DNA from: Ilex aquifolium
Lineage: Eukaryota > Streptophyta > Magnoliopsida > Aquifoliales > Aquifoliaceae
Direction of reading: 5' to 3'
NCBI GenBank assembly: GCA_951799425.1
Contig: OX637409.1
Coordinates: 8,540,960-8,604,959 of the forward strand
DNA: 64,000 bases
A program made the position numbers and the translations under genes. This document shows, one piece after another, positions 22,441-34,693 of this stretch (the first letter of the stretch is position 1; every line of letters starts with the position of its first letter). The notes beneath the pieces are model-generated. The model saw only the letters and a program-made list of their open reading frames with translations. It was not told the origin of the DNA and did no database searches.

Positions 22441-22721
22441 TGTCCATGTAGAACTTCCTCCTCAACCAATGTGGGATTGGTGTCAAATCCCACATTGCAC
22501 AACATTTATTTTCTCATTTCAAGAGGGTCACTTTGGAGCCTATTTTATCATCCATTTCTTACTCGATTTGAGCAAGTGAATATACTACATTATTCTCCTC
22601 ACGGAGTAGAATATGAACCCATGAAATTTTATTCAAAATAATAATCGGGTCCCACTTTAATTTAGGCTCAAAGTCGACCAAAAATTCAGTTTTTATACTT
22701 AAAAACTATTTTGGTCTAACA
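22441..22721 (-). repeat. 3' LTR block of the second copia element
   Basis: On the plus strand it starts TGTCCATGTAG and ends GGTCTAACA. It abuts the polypurine tract at 22722-22732 (minus strand GTGGGGGAT), so it is the 3' LTR or the first part of it. The LINE fragment ends at its outer edge. Confidence 0.75.
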
Positions 22722-23298
22722 ATCCCCCACATGAATGGAAAATCGGCTATTAGTATGCAAATGATAATGCTGACACACTATAGAGAGTACATCTTTGGAA
22801 AGATCGTGCATCGAGATAGGTAGTTTTTGGCCTTGAACCTTCCCTAGTGAAAGTCCATCGGACTTACCGGCTAAATAATGAACGTGATGTCTTGAACTAT
22901 TCAACTGTTTGATAAATCAGATCGAATAGACTTCACACAGTCTCTTTCCTAACACAATTGGTTCTCATGATTGTGTTCATTTTGGCCCTGAATAACTCCT
23001 GGTTTTCATGAGTGCTTTAGAGAATTCAGAATTTATAAATTCTCACAGAAGCGGCCCCTTCACACCCATATAGGTGACTGCTATTAAGAATATCCTATAA
23101 TATCCCACTTGGATTTCCCAAGGTATAGAAGTCATTAAAAGCATAGCTTACCCTAATAAACTCTGCAGGCAGCACTAGGTTATCATAGGAATAGGTAGGA
23201 GAGATTATCTCCTTAGTGCTTCTTTTGAATCACGCATAATTCAGTTGTCCCTTTGAACCTAGATCTTGGGATCTCCAGTCAACTAGATTGGGTTGTCA

Positions 23299-26200
23299 TT
23301 AAGGTGACTCTTGTGTCATAGGCTTTAGTCTCATTCCCCTCGATGTGCAATTTACTTGCTCTCTTGTCAAACCTTTAGTAAGCGGATCTGCTAGATTATC
23401 CTTTGATTTTGTATAATCAATAGAAATAATCTCATTTGAGAGCAATTGTCTAACAATATTATGTCTACGACGTATATGTCTAGACTTACCATTATACATG
23501 TCACTCTGTGCCCTACCAATTACAGATTGACTATCACAAGGTATACATATTGCTGGCACAGGTTTAGGCCATATTGGAATATCCTCTAGAAATTGGCGAA
23601 GCCACTCAGCTTCCTCTCCTGCTTTATCTAAAACAATAAATTCAGATTTTATTGTGGATCTGGTAATACACGTTTGCTTATAGGATTTCCAAGATACAGC
23701 TGCACCACCAAGTGTAAAGATATAACCACTTGTGAATTTTGTATCCTTCATATCAGATATCTAGTTTGCATCACTGTACCCTTCAAATACAGCTGGATAT
23801 CTTGTATAGTGAAATCCATAATTCTGGGTATATCTTAAGTATCTAAAAATCCTGATAATTGCCTTCCAATGGTTTACTCCTTGATTACTCGTATATCTAC
23901 TCAATTTACTAACTGAGTATGTTATATCTAGTCTAGTGCAGTTCATGACATAAATTAGACTGCCAATGATACGAGAGTATTCTAATTGTGATATGTTTTG
24001 ACCAGTATTTTTAGACAACTGAAGATTTATATCAACTGGTGTTCTAGCAATGCTGTTTTCATCTTTGTCGAACTTCTCAAGTATTTTCTCAATATAATGT
24101 GATTGAGATAATATAAGTCCACCAGATGTTCTAGAAATTTTAATTCCTAGAATAACATCTGCAACACCCAAATCCTTCATGTCAAACTTACTGGACAACA
24201 TTTTCTTGATAGCCGTAATAATATTATTATTACTACCTAAAATAAGCATATCATTCACATATAGACAAACAATGACATATCCATTATTTGTGTCTTTGAC
24301 ATAGACACATTTGTCACATTTATTAATTGTGAAATCATTTGACATCATTACCTTGTCAAATTTCTCATGTCATTGTTTTGGTGCTTGCTTTAAACCATAA
24401 AGTGATTTAACAAGTCTACACACTTTCTTCTCTTGTCCCGGAGAAATAAACCCTTCAGGTTGGTCCATATAAATTTCCTCATTTAAGTCACCATTTAGGA
24501 AAACTGTTTTCACATCCATTTGGTGTATCTCAAGATTATGCAATGTTGCTATAGCTATGAGCATACGAAGAGATGTTATTCTCGTGACAGGAGAATATGT
24601 ATCAAAGTAATCAAGACCTTCCTTTTGTTTGTAACTTTTAGCTACAAGTCTAGCCTTGTACTTATCAATTAATCCATCAGTTTTCATTTTCCTTTTGAAA
24701 ATCCATTTACACCCCAATAGTTTACTCCCTGAAGGAAGATCTACCAACTCCCAGGTGTGATTTTGCACGATGGATTCAATTTCACTGTTCACAGCTTCTT
24801 TCCACATAGGTGCTTCAAGAGTGGACATCGATTCATTGAAGCTTTGAGGCTCATTTTTTAATAAATATGTTAGAAAATTTAGACCATAGGACTTGGAAGT
24901 CCTTACCCTCTTACTGCGTCTAAGTGCCTCTTCACTTTCTTCATTTATAGACTCATAGTCTATATTACTAGTCGCAATATCATGAGTTCTTTTAAGAGAA
25001 CTCTCATCACATGCATTTTTACTATGAAAAATATTTTCATAGAATGATGTATTTCTTGACTCAATGATTATATTGACATGTATATCAGGAATATCATATT
25101 TATGTACTAGAAAATGATATGCACGGCTATTTATTGCATAACCAATAAATATGCAATCAATAGTCTTAAGTTCTATTTTAATCCTTTTGGGAATAGGAAC
25201 CATCACCTTAGCCAAACACCCCCACACTTTTAAATATTTGTAGGAAGGACTCCGACCTTTCCATAATTCATAAGGGATTTTGTCTAACTTCTTGTGGGGT
25301 AATTTATTTATAATATAGTTTGCTGAAAGTAATGCTTCCCCCCACAAGTTCTGAGGTAATCCCGAACTAATCAACATGACATTCATCATCTCTTTCAATG
25401 TTCTATTTTTACGTTCAGCAATCCCATTTTGCTGAGGTGTATAAGGCGCAGAAGTCTGGTGAATAATACCATGTTCTTGACAGAACTTATCGAAAGATGC
25501 GTCATATTCACCACCTCGATCACTTCTTATTGCATTAATCTTTTTGCCAAGTTGATTCACAATCTCATTCTTATAATGCATAAATTTTTTCAATGCTTCA
25601 TCTTTACTCCTTAGCAAATATACATAGCAATATCTTGTGCAATCATCAATAAAAGTAACAAAATATTTCTTTCCACCTCTAGTTTGAACATATTTCAAAT
25701 CACATGTATCACTATGAATTAACTCTATAGGTTCAGTACTTCTTTCAATATTATGAAATGATGCTCTAGTTAATTTTGATTCAACATATGTCTCACATTT
25801 ATGATTTGCATCAATATTGAATTTAGACAACAATTCTAAATTCATTAATTTACGCATAGTATCAAAATTAACATGTTCTAATCTACCATGTCATACATTG
25901 GAAGACTCAAGCATATAAGCAAAAAATGTGTTTTTATTATTAAAATTTGATACAATTGTCATTATATTCATCTTAAAGAGCACATCGCTCATATATCTCT
26001 TGCCTACATAAATCCCATTCTTGGTGAGTACAAATTTGTCGGACTCAAAAACCAACCTAAAACCCTTCTTACTCAACAACGATCCAGACACAAGATTTTT
26101 TCGAATTTCTGGAACATGTAACACATCATTGAGAGTAAATTCTTTTCCGGAAGTCATCTTCAATATAACCTTTCATTTGCCTTCAACTTTGGAAGTAAAT

Positions 26201-27285
26201 GAATTTTCTATGAATAGTTGTTATCCATCATTAATTACTTCATATGAAGAGAACATCTTCTTATCCGAACATATGTGTCTAGTGGCTCTGGTGTCCACCC
26301 ACCATTCCTTGGTATTTCCCACCAAGTTCACTTCGGATACTACAGTAGAAAAACTTATGTTAGAAATATTTTTAGAAAGTTTTTCTACCTCGGTTATATT
26401 GGCTTGGACAGCCTTTCTCTTGTGGTTCACTTGTGCTTTACGTCTTCGACAATCCTTTGCACGATGCCCCGATTTATTGCACACAAAGCAGTTGTATTTG
26501 AACCTTTTGGAATCACCACACTTGGCCCCTTGTTGGCCAACATACTTCCTTTTCTTGTTGGTTTTATGTCCCTCTTCAATCACATGTGTTTTTGACTCCA
26601 TGGAATGATTATCAACCTTCTTTTCGGAGACTCTATTGTCCTCCTCAATCCTCAATCTCACGATCAAGTCTTCAAATTTCATTTCTTTGCATTTGTGCTT
26701 CAAATAATTTTTGAAGTCCTACCAGTTTTGCGGTAATTTCTCAATAATTGCAGCTACTTGAAAAGATTCACTAAGCACCATCCCTTCGGCATGAATCTCA
26801 TGTAGGATTACTTGAAGATCTTGAACTTGACTTATGATAGTCTTGGAATCCACCATTTTGTAGTCAAGGAATCTACCCACAACGAATTTCTTCATTCCTG
26901 CATCCTCCGTCTTGTACTTTTTATCCAAGGATTCCCACAACTCTCTACCTGTCTTGATTGGACTATACACATTATATAATGTGTTATCCAATCCATTGAG
27001 GATATAGTTTTTGCACAGAAAATCAGAATGTTTCCATGCATCTACCACAGCAACAACTTGGCGGTCGGTCTCATTCTCACTACAAACAGGAGCATGCTCA
27101 CAAAGAAACTTTGCAAGATTCAACGTAGTGAGATATAATAGCATTTTCTGTTGCCATCTCTTGAAATCGTTCCCATTGAACTTTTCGGGTTTCTCCCCAT
27201 GAGACACATGAGTAGGAACAGAAATAGGCACCACAGGCACAACATGATTTGTAGTAGCAGGAACATTATTATCATTTGCAGCCAT
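23299..27285 (-). pseudogene. Gag-pol remains of the second copia element
   Basis: In minus-strand order: Gag from 27285 ([12 protein letters not shown], then [12 protein letters not shown]); a CFVCNKSGHRAKDC knuckle near 26490-26450; protease region near 26300; integrase about 25850-24950; reverse transcriptase about 24880-23765 with the copia LYVNDM variant of the active-site box; and RNase H 23751-23299. This is the standard Ty1/copia order. It looks inactive, with about five breaks. It is unlike the exon-1 element, with a different Gag and different LTRs. Confidence 0.85.
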
Positions 27286-28558
27286 TTCTGAAAAATAAAG
27301 ATTACAAACTATTCAAAAATAGGAAAACAATAAGTTATTAAAACAGAGACAGTCTATGTTACTGTTTAGTGTCACTGTTTTGAAGTTACTGTTTTAACGT
27401 TTTTATATGGTGTCACTATTTGGTGTAACTGTTTAAATTATACACAGAAACAAAGTCACTGTTTGGTGTAACTGTAACTGTTTGAATTAAACACATAAAC
27501 AGAACATGCAAATTTTTCAAAAAGTTTTCCAAGCCTCTTCAAACTATCACAGATTGTAAAAACAAGTTTTAACAATTTGCAATATTTTAGAATACTAAAA
27601 CATGTATCAGAAACACAACAAATAATTAAACTAATCGGGAAATCTGTCTTAAGATTGTTGTTTGTGGTATTCCAGATATAGTAAAATCACTTATTGAAAT
27701 TTCTGCTTTGAAACATGTAATGTAAATTAAAACAGTAACAATCAAGTACAAAACAGTTACACAGAAATAGAGTTACACGAAAGAGTTACACATAACTGTT
27801 TGTATAACCAATATAAAAACTAACCCGATTGCAGAACAGGAACTGTTATTGAACTTTAGGTAGATCAAGGCTAGTGTTTGACACTATGTCCTTAAGACAG
27901 ATTTCGCCCCCACACACGGTGCTTATGGAATATCGAGCGTCTGCCTCCCAGGATACAATGATCTTAACACAAGCAGAATTAGCACTCCAATCTACTCGTC
28001 CAGTGAACCAAAAATTGTGTTGTGTACTCTCCAAATGCTGACTGACTTAATGCCGAAAATGCAATGCACTAATATCTGTCTTAATGGACTGATGAATGAA
28101 TTGAATGAATGAATCAAAATGATAGTGATCCTGGGTATTTATAGACACGTTGGTGACTTTCCGGACAACCACCATTACTAAAAGACACAACCCAGTATGA
28201 AAAGACATAACTCAATGCAAGGCAGAAGACACCAATTGTAACTGTTCTCTATGAACAGTCACAACCCAATTTCGGACTGGAGGGAAGCAACAATTCTGAA
28301 CCGGTGCAATCCACGGGTACCGAAAGTTAATTTCAGATTAAGAAATTATCGTCAAATTAATTAAATAATTTTTTTTCAAAAAGATAGGGCTTGGTCTAAA
28401 ACTCACCCATACCCACACCCACACCCGAGCCCGGCCCGGCACGGCCGGGTCAGGTCGTGGCGTGGTAGTAGAACCGAAGGCATGTAGGTGCTCGCTCTGC
28501 TCATAAAACTGTGGTACCCCTTGGGGCCCAATCCTATAGAGCAAACTTGGCCTATATA
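27286..28558 (-). other. Leader or LTR-continuation of the second copia element
   Basis: About 1.27 kb between gag and the right-hand LTR block. On the minus strand it has CTATAAATACCC near 28143-28132 and then TC-, GTTACA- and CAGTAAC-rich sequence before gag. A promoter-like box this far inside suggests that the true 5' LTR may be longer than 281 bp. GC-rich sequence at 28400-28460 looks foreign to it. Confidence 0.5.
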
Positions 28559-28839
28559 TGTCCATGTAGAACTTCCTCCTCAACCAATGTGGGATTGGTG
28601 TCAAATCCCACATTGCACAACCTTTATTTTCTCAGTTCAAGAGGCTCACTTTGGAGCCTATTTTCTCATTCATTTCTTATTTGATTTGAGCAAGTGAATA
28701 TACTACATTATTCTCCTCGCGGAGTAGAATATGAACCCATGAAATTTTATTCAAAATAATAATCGGGTCCCACTTTAATTTATGCTCAAAGTCGACAAAA
28801 AATTCAATTTTTATACTTAAAAACTGTTTTGGTCCAACA
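28559..28839 (-). repeat. 5' LTR block of the second copia element
   Basis: It matches 22441-22721 over its full length with about 13 differences. The outer flank (CATAATGG) does not match the flank at 22436-22440, so no target duplication is visible. Confidence 0.7.
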
Positions 28840-28954
28840 CATAATGGTAAGGAACAACATTATGCTAACCCTTGGTGTTAACATTAAAAAAATTGGAACA
28901 TTGTTTTTAAGTATGTGGGAACAACACCACCACATTGGAAACATTCATGCACTC

Positions 28955-29625
28955 TAGGGGTGTTCACACTACCCTACGGGTAGGAAATATAGTCTTCTGT
29001 CTTCCTACCCGATACTTTGCGGAAAATTTTTTTTTTGACCTACCCTACCCGATCAAGTGTGGTATTCCTACTCGACTTCCTACCCGATTAATCGGGTAGG
29101 AAGTCGAGTAGGAATTCGGGTAAACACTTTTGTAGCTATTAATTTTTGGATTATTTTAATAATTCAATTAAATAATATGCACCAATTTAAGAACACAATA
29201 AATCAATAACATTAAAACCTATAACAACAATTACTATAAAATACAAGAAAACTTGAACATTAATCCATCATAATTGTTGCACAAATATAATAAGGTCAGG
29301 ACTGAACGATGAAGGCCTGAGCTATGGAGACAGAGGCTTGAGCGATGAAAGCCGATGGAGGCAAGAGGACAGGAGTGGAGTGAGACGCTCGCTTAGTCAG
29401 TAGACGATAAGGTTGGTTAGCAATTAGGGTTTTTTTAGTTTATATATATATAAATTAATTAATGCGGGTAGGATAGGGTTGGAATGCGAAAATTGATGGG
29501 AATTCCGCATTCCTACCTGATTTAATCGGAAGACCAAAAACTCTTCCGCATTCCTATCCGATTGTTGCGGCTAGCCGTAGGGTAGGGTAGAAAATTGCGG
29601 CCAATCGAAAATTTGAACACCCCTA
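28955..29625. mobile_element. hAT-type MITE with perfect 8-bp target duplication
   Basis: Inverted ends TAGGGGTGTTCA and TTGAACACCCCTA; target duplication ATGCACTC at 28947-28954 and 29626-29633, both perfect. The 671-bp element is full of GGGTAGG/CCTACCC blocks in both orientations and holds a perfect 52-bp palindrome. No transposase is present. Confidence 0.85.
29064..29115. repeat. Perfect 52-bp palindrome
   Basis: The 26 bases on each side of the centre (between 29089 and 29090) are exact reverse complements; the central 20 are CTACCCGATTAATCGGGTAG. There is no spacer loop. It lies within the hAT-type MITE. Confidence 0.9.
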
Positions 29626-29633
29626 ATGCACTC

Positions 29634-29989
29634 TATTGGCAAATCTAACTTAAAATAATGGTAAAGAAAACTTAAAATAATGGTGATAATCAAATACCGT
29701 TTTCTTTAGCTCATTCTTTAATTATCTAGAAAATGCCCAAACCACGCTGTGAGAATTATGGAAACCCATTCTTTGTTTTGTGGCCACACCGTGATTGTTG
29801 GGCCTAGTTGCACGTCCATATTTTATGGACTTTGGTGCCCCCTTACAAACAAAAAAAAGAAGGGAAATTTGGAAGACAATACAAAAATTTAGATTTATTT
29901 GAATTAAACTAAATTAAGGAAACTTATTTGGCCAAAAATACATTTTTTTAGAAAAAAACTAAAAGGTCATTCATTACTCTATTATTCTC
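29634..29989. other. Short unassigned AT-rich stretch
   Basis: No gene or complete element was recognised between the hAT MITE and the foldback repeat. Confidence 0.4.
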
Positions 29990-30700
29990 TCACTCTCTAT
30001 TTTCTCTCTTTCTCTCTCCGTTACTCTCTCTATCTATCCCCTATCATCTCTCTCTCCCCTATTTTTTTTCTCTCTCTCTCTCCTTCCTCTCGCATTATAA
30101 TTTATTTTCTTTTCAAATATATAAATATTTGATTTGATTTTTTCATCGCTCTTCCCCTATTCTCTCTCTCTCTCTCCTTATATCAATATTACAATAACAC
30201 AATTATATCAATCAGTTACACCAATTACTTATAATTATCCTATAGTACATCAAACAGTTAGTCATGTGTTTTAATAAACCAAACAGTTACAACAAACAAT
30301 TACACGAAATTGCAACACTAACTGAATTTGTCATTTAATTGTTTACATAAACCAAAGAGTTACACCAATTACTATCACGATATGATTAAACCAATTATAT
30401 ACACAAAATTAGATTTATCATTACACAAAAAAGTTTACCATTAGTAACTGTTTGGTTTATCAAAACACATGAGTAACTGTTTTGTGTATTTATAAGGCAA
30501 TTGTAACTATTTAGTGTAACTGATTAGTATAATTATATTGTTGTAACGTTGATGTAAAGAGAGAGAAAAAAAATAGGAGAGAGATGAAAAAATAAATCAA
30601 ATCTTTACATATTTGAAAAGAAAATAAATTATTAATGGGGGTTAAAGAGAGAGAAAAAATAGGATAGAGAAAGTAATGGAGAGAGAGAGTGTAAAAAAAA
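29990..30700. repeat. Foldback inverted repeat with TC/GA-rich arms
   Basis: Left arm about 29990-30290 and right arm about 30435-30700 are inverted copies. CTCTCTCC...TTTTTTCTCTC pairs with GAGAGAGAAAAAA; ATCAATCAGTTACACC pairs with GTGTAACTGATT; CATGTGTTTTAATAAACCAAA pairs with its inverse. The arms are imperfect, with a loop of about 145 bases. It is probably a foldback MITE; outer ends and target duplication are not settled. Confidence 0.65.
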
Positions 30701-31969
30701 AAACGAATTATGCATAATTTAAGAAATGGTAAGTATGTAAAAAAATTCAAATGTCATTTGAATTTTGTACCTAATTACAAGATGTTTTATTAAAATTGAA
30801 CTTAATAGAGTAAAATATTTCTCCATATACTTCTTCTCAAATAAGTTTAAAAAAATATACCCACACCCAAAAAACCCAAAAAAAAAAATCAATATCCTGT
30901 TATTGGTTCAAATAATTCTCTCTTAGTCTTGATTTGTTTTGGTTGAAACTTTTTTTTTTTTTTGGGAAGGCTTTTTGGGTTAAAGCTTTTACGTTTACTT
31001 CACCATATTATCTAGTTTTTTTTTTTTCTTTGGAAGAATAACATTACGTATCTCTATTAATTAGTTCTCCTTTTTCCTTTTTTTTTTTTTTTTTGATTTC
31101 TTTGACTATGTTTTTTCAAGCAATGGTTACCAAGCAATTTTTTTTTTTTGAACGATGGTTACCAAGCAATTAAAAGCAACTCCAAAGCATGCAATCCATA
31201 GGAATTAGACCAACTGGTCCTGGACCTCTCACCCAAGTTTTGCAAAGTGGAAAATACCATGATCAAATTCCCCTCCCCCCCCCCCCCCCCCCACACACAC
31301 ACAAAAAGGGTCACTAGTGGTGTATCATCAGTCAATAGTCAAGCCAATTTTTGAAATAAAGGTCAGATTATGAGAGATTTATTCTTCATGAATATCCTAA
31401 CTTCAATTTGAATGACCTACTTTTGATCAGACCTGGAAGAGGATTAGTCAAGGTAAACGTAAGTTGGCTTGAACATCCCTGACCATTGAATCAAGATTTT
31501 TTTTATTTAAAATAACACGTGCTAAAATTTGCCGGAGCTAGTTTTTTATCATTGACTTTATCAAATGTACTATTTTGCCATCACAAAAACACTCTTAACA
31601 TTTGTATTATTTTACTTTCCATTATGCAACTTGAAGACATTATAAATAATAAAGAAACAAGTGGATATGCATTACTCTTTTTGTCCGGCGGCCACACAGA
31701 TTTGTAAGAATATTCATTAAAAACTAGTTGCACGTTAAAACAAACTTAGATTGTTACGTATGTTGTTGTTCATCTTTCTCCCTATTCATTACTACGTGTT
31801 TCATTTTGTTTTGTTTTATACAACTATTAATAATTAAATTTTAATGAATGCTAAGTATTTTAAAATGCCAAGCATCACATGAAAGACAATTCAAAGTAGA
31901 ATTTGAATACATAATACGCATGTAGAATTAGACAGACGTTCCAATCACAAGGTAAACATAAAAACTTAT
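30701..31969. other. AT-rich intergenic sequence with poly-T and poly-C tracts
   Basis: No gene seen. It contains T runs at 30950-30963, 31077-31094 and 31139-31149 and a C run followed by CA repeats at 31270-31302, a difficult region for assembly. Confidence 0.5.
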
Positions 31970-32913
31970 GGGTGGGGGCTATTTCCACCCTATTTAATTT
32001 TTTATTATTAAACTACTAAACTCACTCATTTTATATCCATTCCGTTAGTAACTAAACCTACCTCATACTACATACACCATTTTTAATAAGTAAATTCACT
32101 TTATATTTTGTCATAATTAGGATTTCATTCTCTATTTCATTTCATCCACTTACAAAAATACTTTTTCAATATGAATTTTTCCAGTGAAATATAGGTTAGT
32201 ATTACTTTTCAATTTAATTCTATTTTTGATTTCATGTTTGTTATATGGATTTTCATTATTTTTGATATGTTTTGACATCTCTGTCAAATTTAATAATTTT
32301 TATTTATAATTTATGTGTGTATATATATGTATGTTTTCAAATTATTTGTTCTTTTTTATATTCTTGTTATTTTTTTTCTTATTCAGTTTTGTGTCTGTGC
32401 TTGATGCTTGTTTTTTTTTTTTCATATTCAGTTTTACGTCTTTTAGTTTTGCTTGTTTCTTTAATTTTTGTTTGATTTTTTTTTCCTTCTGGTTTCGGTT
32501 TACTTATTTCTTTTTGTTTTTCTTTGTTTCGTTCTTTTCTTTTTTTTTTGTTTCGGTTTGTTTGTTTGTTTGTTTTTTTTTTTTTTTTTGTTACGGCATG
32601 CTTGTTTTTATTTATTTATTTCGTTTTTGTTTTTTTTTTCTTGTTTCAGTTTTGGCTGGTTCTTTTTTTTTTTTTCTTTTCTTGTTTCATAAATATATTT
32701 ATGCATTCAAATTAATTATCTTCTTTCATTATTTTTTTCTTACGATGACTTCTTTCATTAAAGAGATATACATAGAATGAGTGAGCTTAACTATTAATGG
32801 GGTAGATTTAGTTACTAATATGATGGATATAGAAGAGGTGGACTTAGTAGTTTGATAATGATAAATTAAATTGGGTAGAAATGGAAATTTATGGGGTGAG
32901 AATAGCCCCACCC
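31970..32913. mobile_element. Non-autonomous Mutator-like element
   Basis: Inverted ends begin GGGTGGGGGCTATT and, at the right inverted, GGGTGGGGCTATT, and continue with divergence for about 120 bases (ATTATTAAACTACTAA-type blocks). Flanks AAAACTTAT (31961-31969) and AAAACCTAT (32914-32922) form a 9-bp target duplication with one mismatch, the Mutator length. The middle (32313-32715) is T-rich with TTTCGGTTT motifs; the Phe-rich open frames there are not genes. Confidence 0.65.
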
Positions 32914-32937
32914 AAAACCTATGGTGGTTGAGTTTAA

Positions 32938-33517
32938 TGCTCCGTTTGGTAGGAAAGATGGAAAGTAAAAGAGATATAAAGTAGAAAATATACACTTTCT
33001 ATCCTCGAAGGAAGAAAAGTATGAATGATACATTTTCTTTCCTTTGTGTTTGGTAAGATGAATGAAAAATAAAAATGATTAATTTTTTTGTGTTTGGTAA
33101 GATGGAAAAAATATTTTTTTATTTTTTTTAATTTTATTTTTAATTTTTAATTTAATTTTTAATTTTTTATTTTATTTTTTATTTTTTAAAATTTTTATTT
33201 TTAAATTTTTTAAAAGTATAAATACATATTTTATTATTGTATTTATATATAAAATTAATGTATACATAATATATGTATATATCAAATGATATATAGACAA
33301 ATAAGATTCATTTTAACATAAATAATTAATTTTTTATTCACTTTCCTTTTGATTTTAGAGGGATTGATTTTGGTGAGTTAAAAGGAAAGTTAATCTATCC
33401 ACTTTTCCCTCATTTCTATTTTCTTTCCTTACCAAACATGATGTTTTATCTATCCCTTTAATTTTTTGTCCTTCCAACTTTCCATCCTTCCATTTTTCTA
33501 TCATACCAAACAAAACA
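32938..33517. mobile_element. Tourist/Harbinger-type MITE
   Basis: Left end TGCTCCGTTTGGTA and right end TACCAAACAAAACA, flanked by TAA at 32935-32937 and 33518-33520. The subterminal GGAAAG/CTTTCC blocks are inverted copies. The AT-rich interior has no coding potential. TAA duplication with a GTTTGGT terminus fits the PIF/Harbinger group. Confidence 0.7.
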
Positions 33518-34693
33518 TAAAAATATACAGCAGCATCAAATTCTTTTGAGTTTTTGCATTAATTTTGAATAGTGGTACGTACCGAGTTTGATAAAATTTT
33601 ATTACCCTTGAATTGATAAAAAGAAGATTAACATAACTCCTACGCAATACGTAAGTCTTTATCGGCATCATTAAATGTGATCAATATATCACCACTAAAA
33701 ACTTTCATTTAAAAAAGTTAATAAGATCCACTCATTCCATGGTCCTTCTTCATTCGAAATAAAAATTTGGATTACAAATTTAGGTTACATAGTATTTTTC
33801 TTAGAATAATATTATATTTATGTAATTCAATGCAATCACTGAATTAATTTTGTATTTTAATATACTCTTTTTTAAGCTAACAATTGCAATTAAGTAAGTC
33901 TCTAGATTAAGTCAAAATAATATTTTTTTATAGAACTATAAATTAATTATATATGAGTTACTAAACTAACGAGTCTTTGGTCCAATAGTTCCCCTTTCAT
34001 TGTAAACGTCTTGCCTTCTTGAAATTAAGGGTTCAAGACTCCTAGATAACAAAAGTGTGGTTGATTAGTAGGACGGATCTCAGTTGTTTGGACAAGCCGT
34101 ATCAAAGTCTCTGGTGTGGGTTAGAATCCCCACCGAAGCGTAAATCCTGATTTAATTGGTGTGAGTTTAGAGATCAATTCATGCACCCATAGTTTATCCT
34201 CGATTCGATTTGAATTGACGAACATGAACAACATAAACACGTTTCTACTCATCAATGCCAGATGAAAGATTTTTCCCGCCACCCAATATATATATATATA
34301 TATCATAAAAATTATATAATGGATCTTACTAGTTCATTTTGAATCTTACATATTAATGTCTGCCACCATCCAAACAAGTGGCGTTTTGCTTGAATATTGA
34401 TAGTCCAAATGCCTGGACAAGGTTTGAGGAACCTGTCCACCCTAGCTGGGAGGCCCCCACTCGTTCCATCATGATGCAACATATATATATATATATACAC
34501 GAACCGGTCGTTTTTGGAGGCAACTGGACTTCACTTTTTTAATTTTTGTTTGTGTCGTTTTGGCCTCCTGGCTAAATACACTTAATCTCTAACTACCATC
34601 TTTTTTCAAGTCTTGTGGAAAATCTTTCTCGCTTGGTATCTTGCGATTCAAAGTTTTGTTTCTTTTGCTTCGTGATATATATATATATATATA
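33518..34693. other. Intergenic sequence with a SINE-like segment
   Basis: Mostly AT-rich with no gene. It contains the tRNA-like segment at 33970-34045, a further B-box-like GGGTTAGAATCCCC near 34117 and TA microsatellites near 34287, 34482 and 34677. Confidence 0.5.
33970..34045 (+). mobile_element. tRNA-derived SINE head, same family as intron 2 SINE
   Basis: A box TGGTCCAATAG at 33978-33988 and B box GGGTTCAAGAC at 34029-34039 with tRNA-like spacing. CTTTGGTCCAAT and TTGCCTTCTTGA are shared with the units at 10.2 kb. The end and target duplication were not resolved. Confidence 0.6.

Larger units (their letters stand above)
22441..28839 (-). mobile_element. Second Ty1/copia element, broken
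   Basis: Minus-strand copia element. Two related 281-bp LTR-like blocks sit at 22441-22721 and 28559-28839 in the same orientation. By eye they differ at about 13 sites (near 5 percent), about 1.5-2 My at 1.3e-8 per site per year. Between them, in minus-strand order: leader, gag, CCHC knuckle, protease, integrase, RT, RNase H, a 0.55-kb untranslated tail and a polypurine tract. The coding region is split into six open pieces, so about five breaks. No target duplication is seen and no Met-type primer site follows the right-hand block. Confidence 0.85.

Noticed and set aside
24370-25857. Host gene with integrase-like domain
   Set aside because: It is the integrase/RT part of the second copia element, continuous in order with gag and RNase H pieces.
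32272-32780. Overlapping Phe-rich, membrane-like frames
   Set aside because: Low-complexity T-rich core of a Mutator-like element; all three frames look alike.
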